A stretch of 64,000 nucleotides of DNA from Flavobacteriales bacterium (GTDB taxonomy: Bacteria; Bacteroidota; Bacteroidia; Flavobacteriales; CAJXXR01): the NCBI GenBank assembly GCA_025210805.1, contig JAOAQX010000005.1, positions 185,204 through 249,203 on the forward strand, in the 5' to 3' direction. Of the stretch, positions 17,101-26,557 are shown one piece after another. Positions within the stretch are counted from its first letter, which is position 1. Every line of letters begins with the position of its first letter. Below the pieces are notes generated by a model. That model was not told the origin of the DNA and ran no database searches. It saw nothing but the letters and a program-made list of their open reading frames with translations. A program made the translations under genes and the position numbers.

Positions 17101-18518
17101 TAAGATATTTTCCCTTCTAGGTTAATTCCTTTATATGGGTAGTTTTTAAAAGGGAATTCCTGTATAGTAGATTGGATATTTATTTTGAGGTCTTTGTGTT
17201 GTAACCCTTCACCTTTAATATCAAAAAATGCCGATGTTTTTCCTAATTCGTTTTCTGGAAAAAGAGCATCGAGTTGAAAATTCTTAAAATCTAATTGAGC
17301 AAAGTACAAGGCATTGTTTTTATCTGGATCAATAAGGATTTGTAAGTCGGTAGATAAATCACCAATAGCAGTACTGAAATTACCTTTAGATTCGTTAAGG
17401 TCAAAGTTTCCTTTATATTTTCCTTGATATTTTATTGGGAATAATGGTTGTAACTGTTTTTGGATTTCTGGGCTGTCTTGAAAATAGAAATTAACTACCT
17501 GTGCATCAGCTTCGAGTTTTTTAAAATCTAGGTCCAAATGAATTTTTTCTGGATTAAAAAGGTATTTTATTTTTCCTTCAAGCGTACCAAAAGATTTATT
17601 GGAGGTAAATTGAATATTTTTAAAATTCATTTTTTTAGGAGTTCCTTTCAAGTTTCCACGAAGCTTGATGGGGAAATTAGGAATTACCTCGTTTATTAAA
17701 GCATAATTAATATCGGTTTTATCATAAACTAATTCATTGATATCACAGGTGTATTGTGTTTTTTTGTGAAACCAATCCATTTGATCATCATGGAATTTTA
17801 TGCGGGCATTTCCATCAAATTTTGAATGAGCTAGTGCAATAGAAAAATTCTCTGCACGCATTTCTTCTACTCCAAGTAATGTATATTGACCTTCAATACT
17901 TTCGATATTCAATAAATCATCAATATTCACTTTTGATGGTTTGATATCAATGAAGAGTGAGTCATTTTGCCAAGACAGATTTTTGATATCTAGATTTTTG
18001 ATATCAAAACCAATAAATAAGCCAGTATCTACTACGTTAAATCGGGAATTTTTAAAAGAAATTTGCTTTAAATCTACAATATAAGTGCTTGGGTTTGTAT
18101 CTAAAGGATTGCTTTCTCCATCTACTTGATCGATAAACCAATCTAAGCCAGAGAAAGTATCTCCTTCGTGGGTTTTCATTTGTACAAAAGCATCTTCAAA
18201 CTGAATGTTTTTTAGTTTGAGTTTGTCTCCAAAATCTTGAATATTAATAAGTTCGGTGTATAGTTTCTTGGAGTAAATTACGGTATCTCCTTGATGGTCA
18301 AATATTAATAAGTTTTCCAATAATATTTTATTGAACGGACGCAAATCTACCCGCTCAATTTCTACATCCATATTGAGCTCTTTTTTGATGTATTTTGCGG
18401 CAACTTTGGTAAGGTAGGTTTGTACGGAACTATTATGAATAGCGAAATAACCTATAATATTCAAAAATATTATAATTGCAATAAGCCATAAAATCCATTT
18501 AAATATTTTCCGTAACAT
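14166..18518 (-). CDS. tamB: TamB-like translocation/assembly module, AsmA superfamily
   Basis: The 1450-residue protein has a single N-terminal transmembrane helix (WILWLIAIIIFLNIIGYFAI) followed by an AsmA-like region with LLENLLIFDHQGDTVIYSKKL. More than 1000 residues of repetitive beta-strand sequence come next, expected to form a periplasm-spanning groove. The C-terminal DUF490 domain is recognised by GKITWNGDVFKGQMSNINALYET, RLGNTLVSSGFGLLTSNINQWL and ELEIQ-like strands, ending in a short barrel-like tail IGLFYRFDFDRIF. TamB-type proteins are linked to outer-membrane biogenesis and phospholipid transport. The gene is divergent from tsaD with 23 bp between the start codons. Confidence 0.9.
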   Translation of the reverse strand: MLRKIFKWILWLIAIIIFLNIIGYFAIHNSSVQTYLTKVAAKYIKKELNMDVEIERVDLRPFNKILLENLLIFDHQGDTVIYSKKLYTELINIQDFGDKLKLKNIQFEDAFVQMKTHEGDTFSGLDWFIDQVDGESNPLDTNPSTYIVDLKQISFKNSRFNVVDTGLFIGFDIKNLDIKNLSWQNDSLFIDIKPSKVNIDDLLNIESIEGQYTLLGVEEMRAENFSIALAHSKFDGNARIKFHDDQMDWFHKKTQYTCDINELVYDKTDINYALINEVIPNFPIKLRGNLKGTPKKMNFKNIQFTSNKSFGTLEGKIKYLFNPEKIHLDLDFKKLEADAQVVNFYFQDSPEIQKQLQPLFPIKYQGKYKGNFDLNESKGNFSTAIGDLSTDLQILIDPDKNNALYFAQLDFKNFQLDALFPENELGKTSAFFDIKGEGLQHKDLKINIQSTIQEFPFKNYPYKGINLEGKISYNHYEGKLNLIDSNLTLDFNGLIDLNKGKEQFNFNADIRNAKLNRLKLTESPNILSTHVRANVKGYDLDKSAGEVTISNTKYTNQIGSYSLDSILISNEIDSLQNRTLKMQSEILDFDMNGNFELGNIYTELLQKLQPYLDFGLTTSDTLISDQKYQLALTLKDASFIDKLILPNTFLSKNTKLNIHKEGTELPIMDIHSKYLIFGKNLINDISIKNVFNQDTLSFEISSEGIDIGQESVIIDGIRAKFDAKQNQILSNATWEALYDSTNYSGNMNISGNIDTNGNFFGKVLANSYLYMIDKKWRIDSTNSITYDTGKLQVTNLFFKHGKQELEINSRMDFDRENQLALEIENFDLDNINPYLENLSTDLKGRIFGTVVVDDLLDKIKIRNSIIVDSLSVNNLWLGDLIFENKKSQTSGRLEYIIDLEKSNYKIISANASYAPEQGFSSMELNADIKKLRVDFLNPYLEPYLDQMRGRIDGNLQIVNGKTLGYVSPLKVTFQVPLAGTRFSIDGRPKIKLDDSQININNLKLNVERILAKEEGNQKKDFGNTFISGTVFHDNFENFTYNLNANFDKFLGLATTKKDNDIFFGDAVVSGKMKMTGQGASPYIKVDVESQEGTDISIHTTDDNEIEQTSFITFTQKPKEKEKEENILLKTIRKEMSDEEGGFKVDLIMKVKPSSIVRFAMDESIVVSKGFGDMRLNLFSDMSFDLYGSYEVDEADFFYAFTDNLITKKFKIEKGGKITWNGDVFKGQMSNINALYETDLNLKNLGEEDEESKTVQATIKLGGELMKPEVKFGIAIPEASDKAKASLNEMTNTEDKLAKQFISLLLLNSFFVNNQGINIEDRLGNTLVSSGFGLLTSNINQWLDNNIANFDVEVKINPGTGAELELQEIELILKKSFLNNRLRINGNLGTPLGQQDNSDLKGDVNIEYDLQKDGKLKLRVFNKSFEAEASNKTEYRQGIGLFYRFDFDRIF

Positions 18519-18541
18519 CCGATTGTGATTACTTTTGTATC

Positions 18542-19570
18542 ATGAATAAACCTATCATAATCCTTGCCATAGAAACATCTTGTGACGATACTTCTGTTTC
18601 AATCATCAAAGATAGGAAGATATTATCGAATATTGTCGCAAATCAAGCCGTGCATGAAAAATATGGCGGTGTAGTTCCAGAATTGGCATCTAGAGCACAT
18701 ATGCAAAATATGGTTCCTGTATTGCAGGAAGCCATGAATGAAGCAAATTTACCACTCGAAGAAATTGATGCCATAGCCTATACAAAAGGTCCTGGTTTAA
18801 TGGGTTCACTATTGGTGGGTTCCTCTATTGCTCAAGGTTTAGCCTTTGCTTTAGAAAAACCACTCATAGGGGTTCATCACATGCAAGGACACATTTTGGC
18901 ACATTTTATAGAAGACGAACGAGTGAAAAATTCGCCTGAGTTTCCTTTTATTTGCTTAACCATTTCTGGTGGTCATACTCAACTCATTCAGGTGAATGCG
19001 GTGGACGATATGCACATTTTAGGAGAAACAATTGACGATGCTGTAGGGGAAGCTTTTGATAAAACTGCAAGGTATCTTGATTTACCGTACCCTGGAGGGC
19101 CTGTTATTGATCGTTTGGCTAAAAAAGGAAATCCTAGGTTTATGAAATTTACTAAACCGAAAGTAGGAGCATTGGAATTTAGCTTTAGCGGATTAAAAAC
19201 AAATATTATCCAGAATATAGAAAAGGAAGTGAAAAAAGATCCCGATTTTGTAAAAAAACATTTGGAGGATATTTGTGCTTCTGTTCAGTTTACTATTGTA
19301 GGGATTTTATTGGAAAAATTACATACGGCTGTAAAAGAAACAGGGATTAATAGGATTGCGATTGCAGGGGGAGTTTCGGCAAATTCGGCAATTAGAAAAG
19401 AATTACTCAAAAGAGAGAAAACCGCAGGTTGGGATGTCTTTATGCCATCATTTGAATATTGTACAGATAATGCTGGAATGATCGCAATTACTGCCCATTT
19501 CCAATATTTGAAACAAGATTTTGTAGATTATAAAACAGGAGCAAAAGCACGATTAGAAAACAGAATTTAA
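18542..19570 (+). CDS. tsaD: tRNA N6-adenosine threonylcarbamoyltransferase TsaD
   Basis: The 342-residue ASKHA-fold enzyme transfers the threonylcarbamoyl group to A37 of ANN-decoding tRNAs. Diagnostic elements are ILAIETSCDDTSVSI at the N-terminus, VVPELASRAHM, the metal-binding HMQGH motif (His113 and His117), SGGHTQLI, DAVGEAFDKTARYL and the C-terminal GGVSANSAIR with CTDNAGMIA. The length is normal for bacteria. A TACTTTTG octamer sits only 5 bp upstream of the ATG; if it is a real -7 element the mRNA would be nearly leaderless. The partners TsaB, TsaC and TsaE are not in this window. Confidence 0.97.
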   Translation: MNKPIIILAIETSCDDTSVSIIKDRKILSNIVANQAVHEKYGGVVPELASRAHMQNMVPVLQEAMNEANLPLEEIDAIAYTKGPGLMGSLLVGSSIAQGLAFALEKPLIGVHHMQGHILAHFIEDERVKNSPEFPFICLTISGGHTQLIQVNAVDDMHILGETIDDAVGEAFDKTARYLDLPYPGGPVIDRLAKKGNPRFMKFTKPKVGALEFSFSGLKTNIIQNIEKEVKKDPDFVKKHLEDICASVQFTIVGILLEKLHTAVKETGINRIAIAGGVSANSAIRKELLKREKTAGWDVFMPSFEYCTDNAGMIAITAHFQYLKQDFVDYKTGAKARLENRI

Positions 19571-19574
19571 ACAG

Positions 19575-20279
19575 ATGAACAAAGGAACCTTATACCTAAT
19601 TCCCAATACACTGGGTGATTCAAATTTGAACAAAACCATTCCTGAAGAGGTGCAACAAAAAATTCAAGAACTCGATCATTTTGTGGTAGAACATAGCAAA
19701 CCAGCACGAGCTTTTTTGAAGTCTGTAGGTATTAAAACACCGCAATCTGACTTGGTTATTTTTGAGCTTAATAAACACACAGATCCAGCAGATATTTCAA
19801 GTTTTATAAATCCACTTTTGAAGGGAATAGATATAGGTTTACTCTCAGATGCAGGTTGCCCAGGTGTGGCAGACCCCGGTGCAGATATTGTGAAATTAGC
19901 ACATCAAAACCATATCCGAGTGACTCCTTTTGTGGGACCTTCATCTATTCTTTTGGCTCAAATGGCAAGTGGTCTAAATGGACAAAGCTTCGCATTTAAT
20001 GGTTATCTCCCAATAGATAAAATAGACAGAAAAAAACAAATACAATTTTTTGAAAATCTAGCTAAAAAGGGACAAAGTCAATCTTTTATTGAAACACCTT
20101 ATAGAAATAAACAGTTGTTTCAAGAATTACTCAATCATTTGAATCCAAAGACCCAATTGTGTATCGCTTATCATCTTACTTTAACTGACGAATTTATAAA
20201 AACACAATCTGTTCAAGATTGGAAAAAAACCGCCCTTCCAGACTTTCATAAAAAGCCCTGTATTTTTATTATTGGATGA
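19575..20279 (+). CDS. Tetrapyrrole-methylase-fold SAM-dependent methyltransferase (RsmI-related)
   Basis: The 234-residue protein starts GTLYLIPNTLGDSN, the Bacteroidota variant of the RsmI opening LYLVATPIGNL. It contains GLLSDAGCPGVADPGADIVKLAH and the SAM-pocket region VTPFVGPSSILLAQMASGLNG, then SFIETPYRNKQLFQELL. These match family motifs for the class III methyltransferase fold shared by RsmI and cobalamin/siroheme enzymes. Many Bacteroidota encode this paralogue in addition to true RsmI, so I do not assign rsmI. The target may be rRNA, but this is not shown. It is 4 bp downstream of tsaD and should be co-transcribed. Confidence 0.82.
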   Translation: MNKGTLYLIPNTLGDSNLNKTIPEEVQQKIQELDHFVVEHSKPARAFLKSVGIKTPQSDLVIFELNKHTDPADISSFINPLLKGIDIGLLSDAGCPGVADPGADIVKLAHQNHIRVTPFVGPSSILLAQMASGLNGQSFAFNGYLPIDKIDRKKQIQFFENLAKKGQSQSFIETPYRNKQLFQELLNHLNPKTQLCIAYHLTLTDEFIKTQSVQDWKKTALPDFHKKPCIFIIG

Positions 20280-20302
20280 TTAGAAAGGGAAAGAAGTGAG
20301 CG

Positions 20303-20454
20303 ATACCATTTATGGTGCTAATTTACCCATAGATTTTAGTTTCTTTTTTGGAGTGCTATCGTAGTGGAACATTCCCCTTTCCCTCCCGAAAAATCGGGAC
20401 AAGCTATTCAAAGGGGGCTTTTGCATTTGGGTAAATTAACACCATAAATGGTAT
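20303..20454. repeat. Dispersed MITE-like element, copy B (complete)
   Basis: This 152-bp non-coding element is bounded by terminal inverted repeats at 20303-20329 and 20428-20454 that match in 26 of 27 positions. Each terminus itself contains a small palindrome (ACCATTTATGGT). Inside, CCCCTTT pairs with AAAGGGG, and TCCCGAAAAATCGGGA (20384-20399) forms a central hairpin, so the whole element can fold into a nested stem. No clear target-site duplication is visible. It sits between the methyltransferase gene and the alpha-2-macroglobulin-like gene. Confidence 0.85.
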
Positions 20455-20643
20455 TAGAGATTATTACAGTGGTAGACACCTCGAAAAGGAAACTGAAAAT
20501 ATTCGCTATTCAAATTATGAAAACAAAGTGTTGTATCCTTTTGAAAGGAGCTTTATTTGTTTTTCGTTGGTTTGCTTATTAAAGGTCTTTTATCTTTTTT
20601 CGGCATCAATATTGTAAATTTATCTACCAGAAAAATTGGAATT

Positions 20644-23600
20644 ATGAAAATTCAAAAATTAGGAAAATTATTCCTTATCATTTTGAGTGTGTTTATGGGA
20701 ATTACCATGCAAGCACAACACAATAAAGAACGTATGAAAAAATGGCAAGAAATAGAACAGCTGATTCAAAAGCAAGATAAGCCCAAAACGGCTTTAAAGG
20801 CTTGTAAATCCTACTATAAAGATATTAAAAGTGATGATTTTGCCGAAAAAGCTCGTTGTTTAATCGTCATGCGAAGATTGGAATCTCAATTAACGGATCA
20901 AACAAGTTCTTTTAATTATAAATTCATAGAATTACTGGATAAAGATATTGTTGCTAAAAAGGGAAAAGTACAAGCTTTGATTAGCTTTTTTGCTTTCGAT
21001 TTATTGAAAAAAAAAATCCGTTATGCGCCCAAAAAGCACGATGGAAAACCCTGTGAAGATGTCGAGCAAGAAAATTGGACAAAAGACTGTGTTGAAGAGA
21101 AAATGCTAGCGTACCGAGAAATTTATCGTTCTCATTTGTCTTCTTTTAAAAAAGTAGACCTCGCTCAAGTAGCATCTGTTTTTACGGTTCAATTTACCAA
21201 TTCTGAAACGCCCATTTTTACCAATGTGTATCAAATGATGCTTTGGAAAGATTTGAATTATCAACTAACAATGTTGAATGATGATAAAATGTTGGTGGAA
21301 AAAGATATTGTTCAATGGATAGAAAAGGGAACAACAAAAAAAGAACTTTTTCTTGCTATTCAGAATGATTTTGATGCATTGATGGAATCTATTTCATCAA
21401 AAAAATATCAAACAGTTTTGAAAGTTCGGAAGTGGGAAAAAATCAAGTCTCTTTATATTTCTGATAAAACCAATCAAGTCTATCAAAATAAACTACTCTC
21501 ATGGCTAGAAGAAGAACCAAATAATCCTTATTATTTGCTCTCAGTGGCGTTTCTAGAGCTTCAAAAAGCGGACAGAATATATGCACAAGGAACAGATGGA
21601 CTTCCTGAAGTTCTGCTAAAGAAAAAATCTACATTTTACCAAAACGCATTAGAAAAAGCACAAAAAGCACTCAAGAATACTGATGGAAAAACAGACTTTT
21701 TGTACAAGGAAAGTGAAAAGTTCATTAAGCAAATAGAGCTAGAAGAGTATCGTATTAGCCTAAAAGAACAGTACCGTTCTGGACAAGGAATACGAGTGGT
21801 TTCTGATTTGAAGAATTTGAAAAAAATGGAACTTCACCTTTATCAGTTAGATCGTAAGGAGGTTCTTGAGGTTTTGGAATCTAAACGTAGTTACTATGAA
21901 TTGAGGTTGACAGATTTAAAGAAAGCCAAGAAAATAGAAACTTTTACTTATAATGTATCGGGAAATCTTCCCTATATATTTAATAAGAAGACCTTGATAC
22001 TTCCTACTATGGATTTTGGGATGTATGCCGTGCAGGTGGCTCAATCTTCTGATATTGCTATTTTTCAGGTTTCTAATTTGAGTTTGTCTGAGGCAAAAGA
22101 TTATGTAAGTGTTCGAGATATTCGTCAAAATTATTATCCTAAAAATTCGGAATTAATTCTTAGTTCGGATCCCCAAAAATCAGGACAAACTTTTGATAAA
22201 AATAGACAGATAAAACATCCAGATAAAAAGAGTATTCAAGCATTTCATATTCAAGACGGTGAGGATATTTTATCTTATTTTCAGCGTTATGGATGGCGGA
22301 AGAATTATTACCCAGAATACAGGGAAAATCAAGATATTTATGAGGACAATATCTTTACAGATCGATCAATTTACCGTCCAGGTCAAAGGGTGAAACTCAA
22401 AATTCAAAGACTGATACGTGAGAAAAATACACGCTTGTTTCAACTATTGCCAGAAGAAAAAGCCATCGTTTCCTTATATGATCCACAAGGAGAATTGATA
22501 GAAGAGAAAGCCGTTCAGCTAGGAGAATATGCTTCGGGTTATTTGTATTTCGATCTTCCAAAAGGTAGAATGAATGGGAATTACCGATTCAAAACGAATA
22601 GGGGAGGTTACCAATATTTTAGTGTAGCAGAGTATAAAAGACCTGGCTTTTTGATGACACATGAATTGCCCAATGTAGAACAAAGATTAGGTGATAAAAT
22701 CAAAATAGAAGTTACGGGGAAAACCTATTCTGGAGTTAAAATGGCAAATGCCGATTTGAGTTTTGAAGTAAAATATAAGGAACAACCAGAATTTTATCGT
22801 TTCTGGGGTTGCGGATGGTTTTGGTCTGAGCCTATTTTGTTTGAAGCAAAAGATCTTAAACTCGATCAAGAAGGGAAAGCTTTTGTGGAAATTGATACCA
22901 GAAAAATTCCTGAAAAAATCAGAAATGAAAATATTATTTCTTTCGATGTAAGATTGAAATTAACCGATCCTACAGGAGCTTCTGAGTTAGAAACTATCAA
23001 TTTTGTGATGGGGCAAAAAGGATTGAATATAGATTTTGAAATTCCTCAAACTATTTTCGAAAAAGAGGCTTTAAATATACAAACGAGTGTAAGCAATTTT
23101 GCAAGTAAAAACCTTGATAAAAAGGTAAAAGTAACTGTTTGGGAACTCGAAAAACCTAAGGAGATTTTGATGAAATCTTCTGATTATAAAACAGATAACT
23201 GGGTACTTCCAACTGAGGATTTTTCATTCGATAAACACTTTATTCATTTAACCAATAGACAAGAAAGTCAGCCGAAAAATTGGAAAAAGCTAAGAGAAAT
23301 AAAAAGCTTAGAGATTACCTCCAATGAAGTGTCTACTTTATTAAAAACATTGAAAAAAGGAGCCTATGAAATTCGTTTGGAATTAGAAGATTCTTTTGGA
23401 AACAAAATTGAAAAACAAGAGTTTTTAAGTGTTTTGCCATCAAAAGGTAAGTTGGAGCATTGGGCAAATGAAATTCATATTAAAACCGACAAAAAAGAAT
23501 ATCAGCCGGGCGATAAAATAAATTTCCAACTGGCATTACCGTTTGATGCCAGTTATGAAATCCAACTTTTTAACCACAAAGGCATGGTTTGGAGTACTTG

Positions 23601-26529
23601 CTTGAATGGAGGGAAAACATTCCACGAAAAGTATGAAGTGCGTAAAGAAGATTATGGACAATTAATGTTGATTACGAAAACCAAGTATGACGGTAAGAGT
23701 TATTCACAAGAAAAGATCATTTCTGTTCCATGGAAAAATAAAGAATTACAGGCTAAGTGGATCACCATTTCTGATAAACTAAAACCTGGAAAAAAGGAAG
23801 ATTGGCAATTGCAAATTCAAGATTTAAAAGGAGGAACACCTGCTACAGAAGTTTTAGCTTTTATGTTTGATAAAAGTTTGGATGCAATTGCTAAACATAA
23901 GATTAAAAATCAATTGTTTTCTTATCCTAACAGAATCACGAGTTTTTCTTCCAATAAAGTTAAGGCAAGGATTTCAAATAATTACCTCAATTGGAGGTCA
24001 GAAAATCCCTATTATCCTTCTTTGGAAAATATTTATCAAAGTCATTTTAGTTGGAATCAGTTAATCCATAATTCAAGCTTTTATCAAGAAAATAGATTAT
24101 ATCCCCCTTCTAGAAATTTGAATGCTTTAGTTTCAAAAAGCTCTAATAGATTGGGGAGTATAGAAATGGATTCGGAGGCAGAAGCTTATTCTAGCGATTC
24201 CAAATTGGCAAAAGTTCAGAAGAAAAAGAAACCCAAAAAACAAGAATTGCCAAGAACAAATTTTAAAGAAACGGTATTTTTCTTTCCACAACTTCAGACG
24301 GATAAAAAAGGAATGATTCGTATTCCTTTTCAGGCAACTGATAAACCAGGGACTTATAAATTGATGGTTTATGGTTACACAAAAGAGTTACAGCAGTTTT
24401 ATTTAGAGAAAGAGATTATTTCTCAAAAAGAACTGATGATTGAAATGCATAAACCTAAGTTTTATTATGCCGAGGACGAAGTAGAAATGGTTGCTAAAAT
24501 TTCCAACCTTTCTAAAGAAGTCCAAAATGCAGAAGTAAGCTTAGTTTTAAAAGATGCTGAAACAGAAGAATTATTATTGGAAACGGCACTTTCGACTGTA
24601 GAGAATATTGGAATTTCTAAAAGTAAAGTTCATTCTTGGAAATTTAAAATTCCAAAAAACATTTCGGGTGCATTGTCTTATGAACTTAAAGCAGAAAACA
24701 CTTCTTTTATAGATATCGAAAAAGGTGAAATACCTGTTTTTACAAATCAAAAATTGATTAAAGAACAAATAGCCTTAACGATTCCTGCGGGAGGAACACA
24801 GACTATTCTTTTAAAAGATTGGGTAAACCAAACTTCATTTGAGAATTTTAGGATAGAAGGAAACGCCAATACACTTTGGCAAGTAGCTCAATCTTTGCCA
24901 AAGGTGAAAACCACTAATGAAATGATTTTTTCAGGCTTGATGGATGAGTATTTTGCAAATGCCCTTGGACAGAAACTTTTGAAGGAAAATCCAAGCTTAG
25001 AAAAAAGATTGAAAAAATGGGTGGAAAGTCAGCCGAAATCCACATTGAGGCAGAATGAGGATCTCAAGTCGATTATGCTAGAAGAAACGCCTTGGTTATA
25101 CGATGCAAAAAATCAAGAAGAAGAAATAAAAGCTTTAGCTGATTATTTTGATGATAATGCTTTGTCTTATAGAAATGATGAGCTAGAGACTATGATTAGT
25201 AAATTTCAAAAAGGAGATGGAAGTTTTGTTTGGTTCAAAAACAGCCGTTATTCTTCGGTAGGTATGACTTATTATTTCTTAGAAAATATGGCGAATCTTC
25301 AAGATTTGAATTTAGAAAATTTTCTTTGGGATTCAGAAATAAGAAGTGCACTACAATATATAGATAAAGAACTCTTAGAATGGTATCAAAAAGAGAAGAA
25401 GGAACCTAAAAAGTTTGATTACCGACCTTGGCGATACTTGCAAATTCGAAATAAATTTGAAAATATTAAGCCTGTAAAAAATCAACTTTCAGAAGCTAGA
25501 GATTATTATCTCAATAAGGCAATGAAAAAATGGTACCAAGGGAATTTATATAACCGAGTTGCCGTGTGGGATATTGCTTTGCAATATGGTAAAATGAAAA
25601 TTGCTCAAGATATCTATGAAAGTGTAGAAGAAAACAGCTTTGAGAACACTCAAGAACAAACAAAATATTGGAAAAAACTGGCAAATGGACTCCGTTATTA
25701 CAATCAAAAGTATGTGGTCCAGGCTCAAATAGGTTCCCTCTATGAAAAAATGGGAGATGCAAAAGGACGTATGAAAATTCATAACTGGCTGATACAACAA
25801 AAAAGAGGACAGCACTGGGAAAGCAATGCTTCCACGATAAGAATTGTGTACGCTTTGCTGAAAAATAATCCTAATGAAAAAATGTTTGGAAATCAAGAGC
25901 TAGATTTGTTTGTTAATGATCAAAAAGTAGCTTGGCAACAAAATTCTCATTTAGGTTTTAAGATTAAGGAATTTGTAAACAATCAAGGTTTGGATTTGGC
26001 TACAGCCAAAATTCGATTTGAAAATAAAAGTAAACAACCTGTTTGGGTAGCTTGGCATCATCAATATTGGTCGAAAATCAGCCAAGTAAAAACCCAAAAA
26101 GATCCTCTGTGCAGTATTCGCAAAAAATTGTATAAGAAAGAAAAAAATGGAGATCAAATTAATTGGATTCCGATAGAAAATACCCTAGTAAAAGTAGGAG
26201 ATGAACTCAAAGTAAAATTAGATTTCGAGTTCCATCAAGCACTAGATTTTGTAGTTCTAGAAGATTATCTTTCGGCAACACAGCTACCTTGGGAGCAGCT
26301 TTCTAGGTGGATGTATAACAGAAACGGTTCATATTACTGGAATATAAAAGATCAAAAAGTTCAATACTATTTTGATCAAGTATCGCGTGGTAAACACAGC
26401 TTTGAATATGAAACAAAAGTAGAACATACTGGAGATTTTACTCTTGGTTTTGCAGAATTTCAATCTTTCTATGCACCAGAGTTTGGTTCGAGATCAGCAG
26501 GTGGAAAATTGGAAGTTCAAAAGAAGTAA
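20644..26529 (+). CDS. Alpha-2-macroglobulin-like MG2-domain protein without thioester
   Basis: The protein has 1961 residues from the ATG at 20644. I prefer this start because it begins a clean signal peptide (LFLIILSVFMGITMQAQ); an upstream in-frame ATG at 20557 adds 29 residues of poor signal quality. A helical N-terminal third with TPR-like features is followed by MG2-type strands (FTDRSIYRPGQRVKLKI), which are the best marker, then further MG domains, a Lys-rich linker (KVQKKKKPKKQEL) and an A2M-type module (FPQLQTDKKGMIRIPF). No C-x-E-Q thioester motif exists anywhere. It lies upstream of recO. Large thioester-less members are frequent in Bacteroidota and their role is unclear. Confidence 0.82.
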   Translation: MKIQKLGKLFLIILSVFMGITMQAQHNKERMKKWQEIEQLIQKQDKPKTALKACKSYYKDIKSDDFAEKARCLIVMRRLESQLTDQTSSFNYKFIELLDKDIVAKKGKVQALISFFAFDLLKKKIRYAPKKHDGKPCEDVEQENWTKDCVEEKMLAYREIYRSHLSSFKKVDLAQVASVFTVQFTNSETPIFTNVYQMMLWKDLNYQLTMLNDDKMLVEKDIVQWIEKGTTKKELFLAIQNDFDALMESISSKKYQTVLKVRKWEKIKSLYISDKTNQVYQNKLLSWLEEEPNNPYYLLSVAFLELQKADRIYAQGTDGLPEVLLKKKSTFYQNALEKAQKALKNTDGKTDFLYKESEKFIKQIELEEYRISLKEQYRSGQGIRVVSDLKNLKKMELHLYQLDRKEVLEVLESKRSYYELRLTDLKKAKKIETFTYNVSGNLPYIFNKKTLILPTMDFGMYAVQVAQSSDIAIFQVSNLSLSEAKDYVSVRDIRQNYYPKNSELILSSDPQKSGQTFDKNRQIKHPDKKSIQAFHIQDGEDILSYFQRYGWRKNYYPEYRENQDIYEDNIFTDRSIYRPGQRVKLKIQRLIREKNTRLFQLLPEEKAIVSLYDPQGELIEEKAVQLGEYASGYLYFDLPKGRMNGNYRFKTNRGGYQYFSVAEYKRPGFLMTHELPNVEQRLGDKIKIEVTGKTYSGVKMANADLSFEVKYKEQPEFYRFWGCGWFWSEPILFEAKDLKLDQEGKAFVEIDTRKIPEKIRNENIISFDVRLKLTDPTGASELETINFVMGQKGLNIDFEIPQTIFEKEALNIQTSVSNFASKNLDKKVKVTVWELEKPKEILMKSSDYKTDNWVLPTEDFSFDKHFIHLTNRQESQPKNWKKLREIKSLEITSNEVSTLLKTLKKGAYEIRLELEDSFGNKIEKQEFLSVLPSKGKLEHWANEIHIKTDKKEYQPGDKINFQLALPFDASYEIQLFNHKGMVWSTCLNGGKTFHEKYEVRKEDYGQLMLITKTKYDGKSYSQEKIISVPWKNKELQAKWITISDKLKPGKKEDWQLQIQDLKGGTPATEVLAFMFDKSLDAIAKHKIKNQLFSYPNRITSFSSNKVKARISNNYLNWRSENPYYPSLENIYQSHFSWNQLIHNSSFYQENRLYPPSRNLNALVSKSSNRLGSIEMDSEAEAYSSDSKLAKVQKKKKPKKQELPRTNFKETVFFFPQLQTDKKGMIRIPFQATDKPGTYKLMVYGYTKELQQFYLEKEIISQKELMIEMHKPKFYYAEDEVEMVAKISNLSKEVQNAEVSLVLKDAETEELLLETALSTVENIGISKSKVHSWKFKIPKNISGALSYELKAENTSFIDIEKGEIPVFTNQKLIKEQIALTIPAGGTQTILLKDWVNQTSFENFRIEGNANTLWQVAQSLPKVKTTNEMIFSGLMDEYFANALGQKLLKENPSLEKRLKKWVESQPKSTLRQNEDLKSIMLEETPWLYDAKNQEEEIKALADYFDDNALSYRNDELETMISKFQKGDGSFVWFKNSRYSSVGMTYYFLENMANLQDLNLENFLWDSEIRSALQYIDKELLEWYQKEKKEPKKFDYRPWRYLQIRNKFENIKPVKNQLSEARDYYLNKAMKKWYQGNLYNRVAVWDIALQYGKMKIAQDIYESVEENSFENTQEQTKYWKKLANGLRYYNQKYVVQAQIGSLYEKMGDAKGRMKIHNWLIQQKRGQHWESNASTIRIVYALLKNNPNEKMFGNQELDLFVNDQKVAWQQNSHLGFKIKEFVNNQGLDLATAKIRFENKSKQPVWVAWHHQYWSKISQVKTQKDPLCSIRKKLYKKEKNGDQINWIPIENTLVKVGDELKVKLDFEFHQALDFVVLEDYLSATQLPWEQLSRWMYNRNGSYYWNIKDQKVQYYFDQVSRGKHSFEYETKVEHTGDFTLGFAEFQSFYAPEFGSRSAGGKLEVQKK

Positions 26530-26557
26530 ATAAAAAGCATCTGAAAAAGACATAAAA

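Noticed and set aside
20557..20643. Upstream start for the macroglobulin-like protein
   Set aside because: The extension reads as low-quality sequence before an obvious signal peptide that begins at 20644.
24940..25000. Search for a thioester motif in the macroglobulin-like protein
   Set aside because: The region that should hold C-x-E-Q has no Cys, and no such motif occurs elsewhere in the protein.
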